This document shows, piece by piece, positions 7,491 through 16,875 of a stretch of DNA of 64,000 nt. Made by a program: the position numbers and the translations under genes. The DNA comes from Alphaproteobacteria bacterium (lineage in GTDB: Bacteria > Pseudomonadota > Alphaproteobacteria > UBA8366 > GCA-2717185). The DNA is taken from positions 1 through 64,000 of the forward strand of contig JBBDQU010000081.1 in the NCBI GenBank assembly GCA_040905865.1, written 5' to 3'. Below the pieces are notes generated by a model, which saw only the letters and a list, made by a program, of their open reading frames with translations, was not told the DNA's origin and ran no database searches. How positions within the stretch are numbered: position 1 is the first letter of the stretch; every line of letters begins with the position of its first letter.

Positions 7491-9170
7491 TCAGTTCCGC
7501 CGCTCCAGCAACCCGCGCACGATGACATGGGCCTGGATTTCCGCCGCTCCCTCGAAAATATTCAGGATCCGCGCATCGCAGAGGATCCGGCTCATTTCAT
7601 ATTCCGCGGCATAGCCGTTGCCGCCATGCACCTGAACGCCGTTATCCGCGTTCGACCACGCCACCCGCGCCGCCAGCAGCTTCGCCATGCCCGCCTCGAT
7701 ATCGCAGCGCCGGTCGGAATCCTTCTCCCGCGCCGCGAAATAGGACAGCTGGCGCGCCATCATCGTCTCCACCGCCATCCAGGCGATCTTGCCCGAAACC
7801 CGCGGAAATCCGTAGATCGACCTGCCGAACTGCTGCCGGTCCACGGCATATTCGCGGGCCAGTTCCATGGCCCGCTGGGCGACGCCGACGGCGCGCGCGG
7901 CGGTCTGTATCCGGGCCGATTCGAAGGTGGCCATGAGCTGCTTGAAGCCCTGCCCTTCCTGCCCGCCCAGCAGATGCTTCGCATCCACCTCGAACCCGTC
8001 GAAGCCGATCTCGTATTCCTTCATCCCGCGATAGCCGAGCACCTCTATCTCGCCGCCGGACATGCCCGCCGCCGGGAACGGGTCGTCGACCGTCCCGCGC
8101 GGCTTCGGCGCGATGAACATCGAAAGACCCTTGTAGCCGGGCTCGTTCGCATCGGTGCGCGCCAGCAGGGTCATCATGTCGGTGCGCGCCGCATGGGTGA
8201 TCCACGTCTTGTTGCCATGGATGCGGTAACTGTCGCCGTCGCGGATCGCCCGCGTCTTCAGGCTGCCCAGGTCCGAACCCGTGCCCGGCTCCGTAAACAC
8301 CGCCGTCGGCAGGATTTCGCCGGAGGCCAGTTTCGGCAGCCATTCCGCCTTCTGCGCCTCGGTGCCGCCCAGCCGGATCAGTTCGCAGGCGATTTCCGGC
8401 CTTGTGCCGAGCGACCCGACGCCGATATAGCCGCGCGACAGTTCCTCGGTGACGACGCACATCGCCACCTTGCCCAGGCCATGCCCGCCGAATTCCTCTG
8501 GGACCGTCAGGCCGAACACGCCCATTTCCGACATCCGGTCGATAACGTCCATCGGGATCAGCTGATCCTTGCGGTGCCATTCATGGGCATGGGGAATCAC
8601 CTGCTCATTGGCGAAGCGGCGGAACTGGCCGGCGATCATCTCCAGCGTCTCGTCGCCATAGCCGTAGGCGCCGTATTCGCCATGCTCGATCAGTTCGGCG
8701 ATCCGCATCCGGACCCGGTTCGTGTTTCCCGTTTCCGCGAGCCGGCCCGCCGCCCCGTCGGCCAGCGGCGCGACGTCGGACCGGTCCAGCCCCAGATCGG
8801 CCGGCCGGACGATTTCGCCCTGGCTGATGGCGATACCGGAGGCGAGCTGGTTGATGTATTCGCCGAATCCCGCCTGCAGTATCAGCCGTTCCAGCTCCCC
8901 CAGCGTTCCCTCCCGGTCCAGCCGTTCTGCCCAGCGCAGCAATTCGCGCAGGCCCGTCGCGTAGGTCGCCATCCAGGCAAGCCCGTGCGCGGCGAACTGT
9001 TCCTCGTTCAGGCGCGCGCCGCTGATGCGGTCGTCGACCGAAACACGCCGGCCGACGCCGCGGCGCGCCGTTTCGACGACCGCTTCGACGGCTTCCAGCC
9101 CTTGCGCGCAGATATTCAGCAGGTCATCGGGGATCAGCGGCGCTGAACCGGGTGTGGCGGTATCCGGCAT
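7491..9170 (-). CDS. mcd: Acyl-CoA dehydrogenase, probably (2S)-methylsuccinyl-CoA dehydrogenase
   Basis: A 559-residue flavoprotein of the acyl-CoA dehydrogenase superfamily. It has an N-terminal extension of about 150 residues before the usual fold (PEEFGGHGLG, then FTEPGTGSDLGSLKTRA and the C-terminal GGNGYAAEYEMSRILCDARIL). Ordinary acyl-CoA dehydrogenases are about 380-400 residues; this size and layout match Mcd of the ethylmalonyl-CoA pathway, which oxidises (2S)-methylsuccinyl-CoA to mesaconyl-CoA during C2 assimilation. No other pathway gene (ccr, ecm, meaA) is in the window, so the specific assignment rests on length and motifs. Confidence 0.8.
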   Translation of the reverse strand: MPDTATPGSAPLIPDDLLNICAQGLEAVEAVVETARRGVGRRVSVDDRISGARLNEEQFAAHGLAWMATYATGLRELLRWAERLDREGTLGELERLILQAGFGEYINQLASGIAISQGEIVRPADLGLDRSDVAPLADGAAGRLAETGNTNRVRMRIAELIEHGEYGAYGYGDETLEMIAGQFRRFANEQVIPHAHEWHRKDQLIPMDVIDRMSEMGVFGLTVPEEFGGHGLGKVAMCVVTEELSRGYIGVGSLGTRPEIACELIRLGGTEAQKAEWLPKLASGEILPTAVFTEPGTGSDLGSLKTRAIRDGDSYRIHGNKTWITHAARTDMMTLLARTDANEPGYKGLSMFIAPKPRGTVDDPFPAAGMSGGEIEVLGYRGMKEYEIGFDGFEVDAKHLLGGQEGQGFKQLMATFESARIQTAARAVGVAQRAMELAREYAVDRQQFGRSIYGFPRVSGKIAWMAVETMMARQLSYFAAREKDSDRRCDIEAGMAKLLAARVAWSNADNGVQVHGGNGYAAEYEMSRILCDARILNIFEGAAEIQAHVIVRGLLERRN

Positions 9171-9260
9171 GTCAGGAACTCCAGGGGTCGATTGGTATTT
9201 TCACACTGTATAACAATGCGCCGTCGCGGTGTCTCCCGCCAGCGGTCTTGTTGCCCGCAG

Positions 9261-9998
9261 TCAGCCGGCGCCGCGCCGGTTCAGTTCCGCCTCGACCGCC
9301 GCCAGCTGGGTCCTGATATCGATGGCGCATTCGGCGATGACCTCGAAATCGCGGTCTTCGAAGATGTTCACGTCCGGGTGCGACCGGCGCCTTGCCTGTA
9401 TCGCGGCGTCCCGGGCGGCAATCAGCATGCGGATCTGCGGATCGAACAGCCGGACCATGCCGGAAATCCACAGGTTGACCGGCCAGGACGGCTGCGCGTG
9501 ATCGATGATGAAACGGTCCAGCATCCGGCAGACATCCTCGCCCGCATACCAGACCTCGCCCGTTACCCAGCGGTTCGTCGCGAACAGCCGGATCGGCAGC
9601 CCGGCGCTGTCCATGGAGATCGCCGCCAGATGGCTGAGATTGTCGTCCGGATCGTCCGGCGCCTCATATTCCGGGATCGGCGCGGGCCGGATCCCTTCCG
9701 GCATGCCCTTCGGCCGCATGAAGACATGGAAATGGCCGTGTTCGTTCGCGCGCTCGTCGGCCGGATGCGCGTGGTAGTAATACTGCGAGTGGGAGACGGC
9801 GTCATAGACATCGCCTTCCGGGTAGTGACTCCATTCGTAAAAAATTTCCTCATTCTTGATCAGTTCGCCGACGATATTGTCGTCGGTGACATTCAGGATC
9901 CGGTGGCATTCCAGCACCTGGTCCGCGGCGTCCCGCATATCCCGGAGCCGCTCCAGCGTTTGCGCCAAAAGAAGCTTTTTTATGTCAAACTCAACCAT
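9261..9998 (-). CDS. Conserved hypothetical protein (possibly DUF6969)
   Basis: A soluble protein of about 245 residues, unrelated in sequence to any enzyme I can name. It contains a histidine- and aromatic-rich centre: SQYYYHAHP, EHGHFHVFMRP, and later ATNRWVTGEVWY. The cluster of His residues suggests a metal or ligand site, but this is not proof. I placed the start at ATG 9998; an ATG at 10022 would add eight residues and cannot be excluded. No signal peptide or membrane helix. It stands 90 bp from mcd in the same direction and may be cotranscribed with it. Confidence 0.7.
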   Translation of the reverse strand: MVEFDIKKLLLAQTLERLRDMRDAADQVLECHRILNVTDDNIVGELIKNEEIFYEWSHYPEGDVYDAVSHSQYYYHAHPADERANEHGHFHVFMRPKGMPEGIRPAPIPEYEAPDDPDDNLSHLAAISMDSAGLPIRLFATNRWVTGEVWYAGEDVCRMLDRFIIDHAQPSWPVNLWISGMVRLFDPQIRMLIAARDAAIQARRRSHPDVNIFEDRDFEVIAECAIDIRTQLAAVEAELNRRGAG

Positions 9999-10130
9999 TC
10001 CTCGGATTCCGGTTCCGGACACCCCCGTATCGCCCGTCAGGCGTACCGCGTGGCAGCTACTTCAACGCTCGCAATATGCCAACGCCGATCACCTGATTGA
10101 AGACATCTCGCGCATTCTTGATGGGGGCAC

Positions 10131-10559
10131 TCAGTTTCTCACCACGAGCACGGAGCATTCCGCGTAACGCGAGACACGGGCGGCGTTCGGACCCAGCAGG
10201 AACGTCCCGGCCCGGTGCCGGCTTGCGCCGAGAATAATCAGGTCCGCCTCGACTTCCGCGGCGACCCGCAGCACTTCTTCATACACTGACCCATGGCCGA
10301 CGACATGCTGAACCTTTATTCCCCTGGGAACATGCTCGGCAACGAACTCATGCAGCTTCTGGCGCACGCTTTCGATGACGGTCTTTTCATGTTCCTTCGG
10401 GAAGAACGATCCGACGATGCTCATTCCGAAATCGGGCACCACCGTCATGACCCGAAGGGTCGAACCGAAGGTCCGGGCATATTCCACGGCGGTCGGCAGC
10501 GATTCTTTCCAGGATCGCGGATCCCCAAGGTCAACCGTCAGAAGAATGTTCTTGTACAT
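10131..10559 (-). CDS. Universal stress protein (UspA family)
   Basis: A 142-residue single-domain UspA protein. It starts MYKNILLTVDLG and ends with the ATP-binding signature region LIILGASRHRAGTFLLGPNAARVSRYAECSVLVV, which contains the G-2x-G-9x-G-S/T-like motif in a slightly altered form. It follows the TRAP transporter gene by 29 bp on the same strand, with an AGGGGAAG ribosome site. TRAP operons often carry such a gene; TeaD of the Halomonas ectoine transporter is the studied example and adjusts transporter activity. A similar role here is inferred from position. Confidence 0.9.
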   Translation of the reverse strand: MYKNILLTVDLGDPRSWKESLPTAVEYARTFGSTLRVMTVVPDFGMSIVGSFFPKEHEKTVIESVRQKLHEFVAEHVPRGIKVQHVVGHGSVYEEVLRVAAEVEADLIILGASRHRAGTFLLGPNAARVSRYAECSVLVVRN

Positions 10560-10588
10560 CGTTCTTCCCCTTTTTCCCGGCGGCCGGA

Positions 10589-13396
10589 TCAGGCCATGGC
10601 GCCGCTGGCGGCACGACGCCGTTGCAGCAGGATGACCAGGGCCAGCAGCAACAGCGCCGGAATGAACATCAGGAACCTGGTCGGTTGATCGGCAGGAATC
10701 AGGACCGTCATGATCTTCTGATCGAAATCGAGGCCGGCCTTCTGCGCCGGGCTGTCGTATACGGCATTGTCGATAATCACCGTATCGCCCTCGAAGAGCA
10801 GTTGCAGGCCGAACGCTTCCAGCCGCTCCTCGCCGGTCGCCTCGGACCCCACCGGCATGACCGCCGTAAACGTCATCTTGTCGCCGACATCGTCCAGCCC
10901 CTCGACGATCAGCCGTATTTCGGAACCGGGCGTCGCCGTGCCCATGGCTTCGACGATCGCCGTGGGCGCCGCCGTTTCATAGGGCGGCGAGACGATATCC
11001 ATCCAGAAACCGGGCCTGAACAGGGTAAACGCCACGAGGATCAGCGCCGCGGATTCCCAAATCCGGGAGCGCACAAAGAAGAATCCCTGCGTGCCCGCCG
11101 TAAACAGCAGCATCGCCGCCGTCGCTATGACGAAAACGAACGCCCCTTCCAGATAGGTGACGTCCATCAGCAGCAGGTCGGTGTTGAAGATGAACAGGAA
11201 GGGCAGCAGCGCCGTCCGCAGCGAATAGAAAAACGCCACGAATCCGGTGCGGATCGGATCGCCGCCCGACACCGCCGCGGCCGCGAAGGAGGCGAGGCCG
11301 ACCGGCGGCGTCACATCGGCCATGATGCCGAAGTAGAACACGAACAGATGCACCGCGATCAGCGGCACGATCAGCCCGTTCTGCTGCCCCAGGGTGACGA
11401 TAACCGGCGCCAGCAGCGACGAGACAACGATATAGTTCGCCGTTGTCGGCAGCCCCATGCCCAGGATCAGGCTGAGGACGGCCGTGAAGATCAGGATCAG
11501 CAGGATCTGGCCCTGGGACAGGAACTCGACCAGTTCCGCCATCACCAGCCCGACGCCGGTCTGCGACACCGTCCCCACGATGATGCCGGCCGCCGCCGTG
11601 GCGATGCCGATGCCGATCATGTTGCGGGAACCGGCGATGAGGCCGTCGACCAGTTCGCCGAATCCCTGGCGGAACCGCCCCGAAAGATTTTCCTTGCGGA
11701 AGAACGAGAACAGGCTGCGCTGGGTCAGCAGGATGAAAATCATCAGCGCCACCGCCCAGAATGCCGACAGCGAGGGCGACAGCCGCTCCACCATCAGGCA
11801 CCAGATCAGCAGGCCGACCGGCAGGAGGAAGTGCAGCCCGGCCATGATCGTCGGACCCGGTTCCGGCAGGCTCGTCACCGGCGCGTTCGGGTCGTCCATC
11901 ACGAGGTTCGGATAACGGGCGCAGACCGACACCAGCCAGACATAGACGGCGACGATCAGCGCCCCGACCACCCAGGGCAGCGCGTCGCCGGTGTATTCGC
12001 CGAGCAGCCCGACCAGGAAGAAAATGCCGAAGCTTCCGATGACGCCGTTGCCCAGAACGAACGCGCCCATCGAGAACGTCATCGCCATGCCGCCCGGGCT
12101 GGCGCTGCGCCTGACCGCCGACAGGATAGCCGCCTGCAACCCGACCACGACCAGAACGGCAATGAACCGGTTCAGCGTCGTTTCCAGCATCGACCATGCT
12201 TCCGACAGGTAATACACGCCGCCCGCCAGGATCAGGATGCTGGCGGCGGTAATGCCGAAGGATGTCAGCGCGGTGAACAGCGGCTTTGCCTCGACCGCAC
12301 GCGGCAGGCCCAGCATATCCGTCTTCAGCGCTTCCAGGTGAACGATATAGACCAGCGCGATATAGGAAATGATCGCCGGCAGGAACGCATGCTTCACGAC
12401 CTCGAAGTACGAGATGCCGACATACTCCACCATCAGGAAGGCGGCCGCCCCCATGACCGGCGGCATGATCTGTCCGTTGACCGATGACGCGACTTCGACG
12501 GCGCCCGCTTTTTCGGCGGAAAACCCGACGCGCTTCATCATCGGAATGGTGAATGTGCCGGTCGTGACCACATTGGCGATGGAGGAGCCGGAAATCAGCC
12601 CGGTCATGCCCGATGCGACGACCGCCGCCTTGGCGGGACCGCCGCGCATATGCCCCATCAGTGAAAAGGCGACCTTGATGAAATAGTTGCCGGCGCCGGC
12701 CTTGTCGAGCAGCGCGCCGAACAGGACGAACAGGAAGACGAGGTCGGTGGATACCCCCAGGGCAATCCCGAACACCCCTTCGGTGGACAGCCACTGGTGG
12801 TCGGCGACGGCGCCGAAACTGGCGCCCTTCCAGGCCAGGAAGCCGGGTGCATAGGGGCCGAGGAAGGTATAGAACAGGAAGAAGACGGCGACGACCATGA
12901 GGGGCGGACCGAGCGCCCGGCGCGTTGCTTCCAGCAGCACGAGGATGCCGACGCAGGCGACCGCGATATCGATTGTATTCGGATTGCCCGGCCTGTCGGA
13001 CAACCGCGAACCGGTAATCATCTGGGCCAGCGCCGTATCGGAGGCGAAAATATACAGCGCACAGCAAACGCCCGTGATCCCAAGAATCCAGTCCAGCGCA
13101 GGGATGACGTGACGCGGTGACCGCTTCGTCGCCGGATACGCCATGAAGGCCAGGATCAGCGCGAAGGCAAGGTGGAATGAACGGGCCTCCCGGCTGGGAA
13201 ACACGCCCCAGTTGAAAATATAGGGAAGCGGCGACGCGATCCAGACCTGCCAGACAGCCCACGCAAGCGCCAGCCCGGCCATGAGTTGCACGACAATACG
13301 GTTGTCCGGTATGCGGCCCCCCGTATCCGTCGAAGCGACCAGATCGCTCAGTTCGTCGGAACCCGGTTGCGGGTTGGTCCTGTCCGTATTGCTCAT
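10589..13396 (-). CDS. TRAP transporter permease, fused small and large subunits (DctQM) with C-terminal DUF3394-like domain
   Basis: A 935-residue polytopic inner-membrane protein that couples solute uptake to an ion gradient. The N-terminal quarter corresponds to the four-helix DctQ part, followed by the DctM part with SGSSIANVVTTGTFTIPMMKR near residues 260-280, GLPTTANYIVVSSLLAPV and MADVTPPVGLASFAA. The last ~150 residues after a final helix group resemble DUF3394 and carry a soluble stretch. Fused QM proteins normally pair with TAXI solute receptors, and one is encoded directly upstream. A GGAGGGG site precedes the ATG. Confidence 0.94.
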   Translation of the reverse strand: MSNTDRTNPQPGSDELSDLVASTDTGGRIPDNRIVVQLMAGLALAWAVWQVWIASPLPYIFNWGVFPSREARSFHLAFALILAFMAYPATKRSPRHVIPALDWILGITGVCCALYIFASDTALAQMITGSRLSDRPGNPNTIDIAVACVGILVLLEATRRALGPPLMVVAVFFLFYTFLGPYAPGFLAWKGASFGAVADHQWLSTEGVFGIALGVSTDLVFLFVLFGALLDKAGAGNYFIKVAFSLMGHMRGGPAKAAVVASGMTGLISGSSIANVVTTGTFTIPMMKRVGFSAEKAGAVEVASSVNGQIMPPVMGAAAFLMVEYVGISYFEVVKHAFLPAIISYIALVYIVHLEALKTDMLGLPRAVEAKPLFTALTSFGITAASILILAGGVYYLSEAWSMLETTLNRFIAVLVVVGLQAAILSAVRRSASPGGMAMTFSMGAFVLGNGVIGSFGIFFLVGLLGEYTGDALPWVVGALIVAVYVWLVSVCARYPNLVMDDPNAPVTSLPEPGPTIMAGLHFLLPVGLLIWCLMVERLSPSLSAFWAVALMIFILLTQRSLFSFFRKENLSGRFRQGFGELVDGLIAGSRNMIGIGIATAAAGIIVGTVSQTGVGLVMAELVEFLSQGQILLILIFTAVLSLILGMGLPTTANYIVVSSLLAPVIVTLGQQNGLIVPLIAVHLFVFYFGIMADVTPPVGLASFAAAAVSGGDPIRTGFVAFFYSLRTALLPFLFIFNTDLLLMDVTYLEGAFVFVIATAAMLLFTAGTQGFFFVRSRIWESAALILVAFTLFRPGFWMDIVSPPYETAAPTAIVEAMGTATPGSEIRLIVEGLDDVGDKMTFTAVMPVGSEATGEERLEAFGLQLLFEGDTVIIDNAVYDSPAQKAGLDFDQKIMTVLIPADQPTRFLMFIPALLLLALVILLQRRRAASGAMA

Positions 13397-13469
13397 CGCG
13401 CCCCTCCAGCCAACCTGCCCCCGGTTGCACGGGCCTTGCAGGTTGCGAAACCTCCGCCCTAAAGAGAAA

Positions 13470-13493
13470 GGGCGGGAGATACGCCTCCCGCCC
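13470..13493 (-). terminator. Intercistronic GC-rich hairpin between TAXI receptor and permease genes
   Basis: On the minus strand GGGCGGGAG, a 6-base loop and CTCCCGCCC form a perfect 9-bp stem followed by TTTCTCTTT. It begins 10 bases after the receptor stop codon. This is the layout of a partial terminator or 3'-end stabiliser that raises receptor mRNA over permease mRNA. Confidence 0.75.
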
Positions 13494-13503
13494 GATGGCT
13501 GAT

Positions 13504-14475
13504 CTAATTCATCCAGCCTTTTTCCTTGTAGTATTTCTGCGCGCCGTCATGCAGCGGCGCCGACAGGTTGTTGACGATCATCTTCGAGGGTTCCAGATTC
13601 TCGAACGCCGGGTGCATCTTCTTGAACCGGTCGATATTGTCGAAAACCGCCTTGACGATCTGATAGACGGTATCCGTATCGGTCTTGGTGGAGGATACGA
13701 AGGTTGCGCCGACCCCGAAAGTCGTCACGTCTTCATCCGTACCCTTGTACATCCCGCCCGGGATGGTCGCAAAGGCGTAGTAGGCATTATCTTCGACCAG
13801 CTTGCGGATCACCGGATTGTCAACCGGGACGATTTTCGTGTCGCAGGACGTCGCGGCTTCCTGGATCGAACCGTTCGGATGGCCCACCGTGAAGACCATG
13901 GCGTCGATCTTGTTATCGCAGAGCGCCGCGGACTGTTCGGAAGACTTGAGTTCGGAGGCGAGCGCAAAATCGCTCATCTGCCAGCCCATCTTTTCCATCA
14001 CGACCTCCATCGTGCCGCGCTGGCCCGACCCCGGGTCGCCGACATTCACGCGCTTGCCCTTCAGGTCATCGAACGACTCGATACCGGAATCGGCCCGCGC
14101 CACTACCGTGAACGGCTCCGCATGGACGGAAAACACGGCGCGCAGTTCCTCGAAGGCGCCATCGGGAAACTGCTGGGGCGCCGTGCCGTGATAGGCGTGG
14201 TACTGCCAGTCGGACTGGGCCACGCCCATGTCCAGGTCACCCGCGCGAATACCGTTGATATTCTTGGTCGAACCGCCGGTCGTGTGGGTGCACTTGATGT
14301 CATGGGTCGAAGTGCCGCGATTGACCAGGCGGCAAATCGCGCCCCCGACCTGATAATAAACGCCAGTCTGACCACCGGTCCCGATCGTGATAAATTTTTC
14401 CGCCGCCACGGGCATGGCGGTCAGCGCTGATGCGATAAGTGCCCCGGATGCGAGCAATGTATTTCTGATGAACAT
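13504..14475 (-). CDS. TAXI-family TRAP transporter solute-binding protein
   Basis: A 323-residue periplasmic receptor with an N-terminal signal peptide ending near MPVAAEKF. The mature protein opens with FITIGTGGQTGVYYQVGGAICRLVN, typical of TAXI receptors, and contains GVAQSDWQYHAYHG and GDPGSGQRGTMEVVMEKMGW. The ligand is unknown; some family members bind glutamate or other dicarboxylates. The start ATG 14475 is fixed by an almost perfect anti-SD complement, AAGGAGGTGA, ending two bases upstream; an in-frame GTG six bases earlier lies inside that site. First gene of the receptor-permease-UspA operon. Confidence 0.93.
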   Translation of the reverse strand: MFIRNTLLASGALIASALTAMPVAAEKFITIGTGGQTGVYYQVGGAICRLVNRGTSTHDIKCTHTTGGSTKNINGIRAGDLDMGVAQSDWQYHAYHGTAPQQFPDGAFEELRAVFSVHAEPFTVVARADSGIESFDDLKGKRVNVGDPGSGQRGTMEVVMEKMGWQMSDFALASELKSSEQSAALCDNKIDAMVFTVGHPNGSIQEAATSCDTKIVPVDNPVIRKLVEDNAYYAFATIPGGMYKGTDEDVTTFGVGATFVSSTKTDTDTVYQIVKAVFDNIDRFKKMHPAFENLEPSKMIVNNLSAPLHDGAQKYYKEKGWMN

Positions 14476-14799
14476 TTTCACCTCCTTGATTTTATGACAG
14501 TTTCCGTACTTCCTTGTCCCCAGGTAACAAATGGCCCTCCGACCGTATGCCGGAAAGCATATAATAACCCTTACTGGCGAAATTTGGACTCGTAAAACGG
14601 GCGGCTACCTGATGGGCAGCCGGCGCAATCCAGCGATACCTGTGTATCAGCATCGGAATCCCCGAAACATTCCTGCCAGTTGGTCTGGGATCGCTATCAT
14701 CCCCGGATTACACGCTGTACCGAACCAAGGGTTACAAACAGATAAGTAATACTACGTATCTATACTGTTTGCCACCCGTGCAGCCTGTACAGATCGCCT
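14476..14799. promoter_or_regulatory. Upstream region of the TRAP operon
   Basis: This 324-bp stretch has no credible gene. It should contain the TRAP operon promoter. Around 14735-14769 there is an imperfect dyad, AGATAAGTA-ATAC-TACGTATCT (one mismatch), flanked by AAAC and a CTGTTT a few bases further on, which could be an operator. It is about 260 bp from the receptor start and could instead act at the end of the aminotransferase transcript. Confidence 0.4.
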
Positions 14800-16131
14800 T
14801 TAACCTGTCGTGGCGATTGCCGCATCGATGGCGGAACCGAGACGGTCGACAATATTCAGCACGTCCCGGTAATTCACGATAAAGGGCGGCGCCAGAAGGA
14901 CATGATCGCCGTATTTTCCGTCAATCGTGCCGCCCATCGGATAGCACATCAGCCCGCGCGTCATCGCCTCTTTCTTGACCCGCGCATGAAGTCCCAGCAA
15001 GGGATCGAAGGTCGATTTATCGGTCCGGTCGGCAACGAGTTCCAAACCCATGAACAGGCCGCGTCCGCGAATATCGCCGACATGACGATGATTGCCGAAC
15101 CGGTCATGCAGGGCATCGTTCAGTACCGCCCCCATCGCCCGGACATTGACCAGCAGGTCCTCTTCCTCGATCGCCGTCTGAACCGCCAGCGCAGCCGCAC
15201 AGGCCACCGGATGGCCCATATAGGTATGGCCGTGCTGGAAGAAACCGGATCCGTCGCGGAAGGCGGCATACACCCGGTCCGTAACGATGGTCGCCCCAAT
15301 CGGCTGATAGCCCGCCCCGAGCCCCTTGGCGCAGACCAGGATGTCCGGCGTGACGCCTTCCTGTTCGCAGGCGAATTGGCTCCCCGTCCGGCCCATCCCG
15401 CACATGACCTCATCGAAAATCAGCAGGACGCCATACGCGTCGCAGATTTCCCGGATCCGTTTGAAATAGCCCGGCACCGCAGGCACCGCGCCCATGGTGG
15501 CCCCGACCACCGGCTCGGCGATGAAGCACATCACTGTTTCCGGCCCGAGTTCGAGGATTTTTTCCTCCAGTTCGTTGGCCACCCGCAGCCCGTATGCCGC
15601 CTCGCTTTCGTCGTCGCGGCGATCCCGGTACGCATAGCAGGGCGACAGGTGATGCGTTTCCGTCAGGACCGGTTCAAACATCGTCCGGCGCCACATATTA
15701 CCGCCCGCCGCCAGCGCGCCCAGCGTATTGCCGTGATAGCTCTGCCGCCGCGTTATGATATGCCGGCGGTCCGGCGCGCCGGTTTCGACGAAATACTGCC
15801 GCGCCATCTTGAGAGCCGCCTCGACCCCTTCGGAACCCCCGGATACGAAATAGACCATGTCAAGATCGCCGGGCGCTTTCGCGATCAGCCTGTCCGCGAG
15901 GTCTTCCATCGGCTGGTTGGTGTAGAAGCCGGTATGGGCGAAGGCCAGCCGGTCGACCTGGTCCTTTACCGCCTGAATAACCCTGGGATGGCTGTGCCCG
16001 AGACAGGAAACAGCGGCCCCGCCGCTGGCGTCCAGATAGCGCTTGCCCGTGGAATCGATGACATGAATGCCGTCGCCCTGCACCGCCACCGGTGGAGCCG
16101 CGAGTGTACTGCGGTGGAATACATGCGTCAT
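14800..16131 (-). CDS. Class III (aspartate aminotransferase-superfamily) PLP aminotransferase
   Basis: A 443-residue omega-aminotransferase-type enzyme. Seen: the glycine-rich VSGGSEGVEAALKMARQY, the PLP-contacting LIFDEVMCGMGRTG near residues 230-245, and the Schiff-base lysine in ILVCAKGLGAGYQPIGA. These define class III (acetylornithine/GABA/beta-alanine type) transaminases; the amino donor cannot be read from sequence. The ATG at 16131 is supported by GGGGGAGAGG just upstream. It lies 27 bp behind the MCE lipid-transport operon on the same strand and may be its last gene, an unusual association. Confidence 0.9.
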   Translation of the reverse strand: MTHVFHRSTLAAPPVAVQGDGIHVIDSTGKRYLDASGGAAVSCLGHSHPRVIQAVKDQVDRLAFAHTGFYTNQPMEDLADRLIAKAPGDLDMVYFVSGGSEGVEAALKMARQYFVETGAPDRRHIITRRQSYHGNTLGALAAGGNMWRRTMFEPVLTETHHLSPCYAYRDRRDDESEAAYGLRVANELEEKILELGPETVMCFIAEPVVGATMGAVPAVPGYFKRIREICDAYGVLLIFDEVMCGMGRTGSQFACEQEGVTPDILVCAKGLGAGYQPIGATIVTDRVYAAFRDGSGFFQHGHTYMGHPVACAAALAVQTAIEEEDLLVNVRAMGAVLNDALHDRFGNHRHVGDIRGRGLFMGLELVADRTDKSTFDPLLGLHARVKKEAMTRGLMCYPMGGTIDGKYGDHVLLAPPFIVNYRDVLNIVDRLGSAIDAAIATTG

Positions 16132-16158
16132 GTCGGCCTCTCCCCCTGAATGCCGCAA

Positions 16159-16875
16159 TCAGCGCCGGGTCGGGAACTCGCGCGGCGGCACATAGTGTTC
16201 CTCGCCGTTATTCAGCGTCCACTCGACCAGCCGTTTCATCGACTTGCCCAGCGCTTCGTCGAACGCGCCGATTATGGCGACCATGGAATTGGCTTCCGCC
16301 GCAACGGTATGCTCGAAGGTATCCGACGCCACGATGTCGCGGCGCGGCAGCTGGATCAGCTTCGCGTTGATGCGCACCCGAATGACCGGCGGAACCGTGG
16401 TCCCTTCGGTTTCCGCGGCTTCGCGCGGCAGGGGCGACGGATACTCCGCCTGGAATTCCCGCAGTTCCGTCTTGAGGATATAGTCGGCGCGCAGGCCGAT
16501 CGCCTCGCGCCCGACAGCGACGATACGGTTCGAGTTCTCGAACGATTCCACCAGCAGGGTCTGGACCATTTTCGGCGCCAGGTCGGTCCAGTTCGCATTG
16601 GCGAAATAGCGCATTTCAATGGGGCTGTCGCTCAGCGAGATGCGCGCCGTGTTGATACCGGCCGGCGATGCCGGCACCTCGATCAGCAATTGCCAGTCAA
16701 CCGACGGCATCGATTCCGCGAAGGTGCTTTTCGGCGTCAGGACATACATGCGCGGCGGATCGCCTCTGCCCGGCAGTTCGATGGAACATGCCCCGGCCGC
16801 CGCGGCCAGCGTCAGAACCAGCATGGACCGCAACACCCGCCCGAGAACCGCGCCGCGCAATCGTTTCCGCATCAT
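16159..16875 (-). CDS. ABC-type transport auxiliary lipoprotein (PqiC-like) of MCE system
   Basis: A 238-residue outer-membrane-directed lipoprotein. The N-terminus has a hydrophobic signal with lipobox LAAAAGAC, placing the lipidated cysteine near residue 30. The body matches the PqiC/ABC-type auxiliary family (MYVLTPKSTF, MRYFANANWTDLAPKMVQTLL, ADYILKTELREFQ). Such proteins act with MCE-domain proteins in intermembrane lipid transport. Its start overlaps the end of the mlaD-like gene by four bases (ATGA), so it belongs to that operon. Confidence 0.85.
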   Translation of the reverse strand: MMRKRLRGAVLGRVLRSMLVLTLAAAAGACSIELPGRGDPPRMYVLTPKSTFAESMPSVDWQLLIEVPASPAGINTARISLSDSPIEMRYFANANWTDLAPKMVQTLLVESFENSNRIVAVGREAIGLRADYILKTELREFQAEYPSPLPREAAETEGTTVPPVIRVRINAKLIQLPRRDIVASDTFEHTVAAEANSMVAIIGAFDEALGKSMKRLVEWTLNNGEEHYVPPREFPTRR

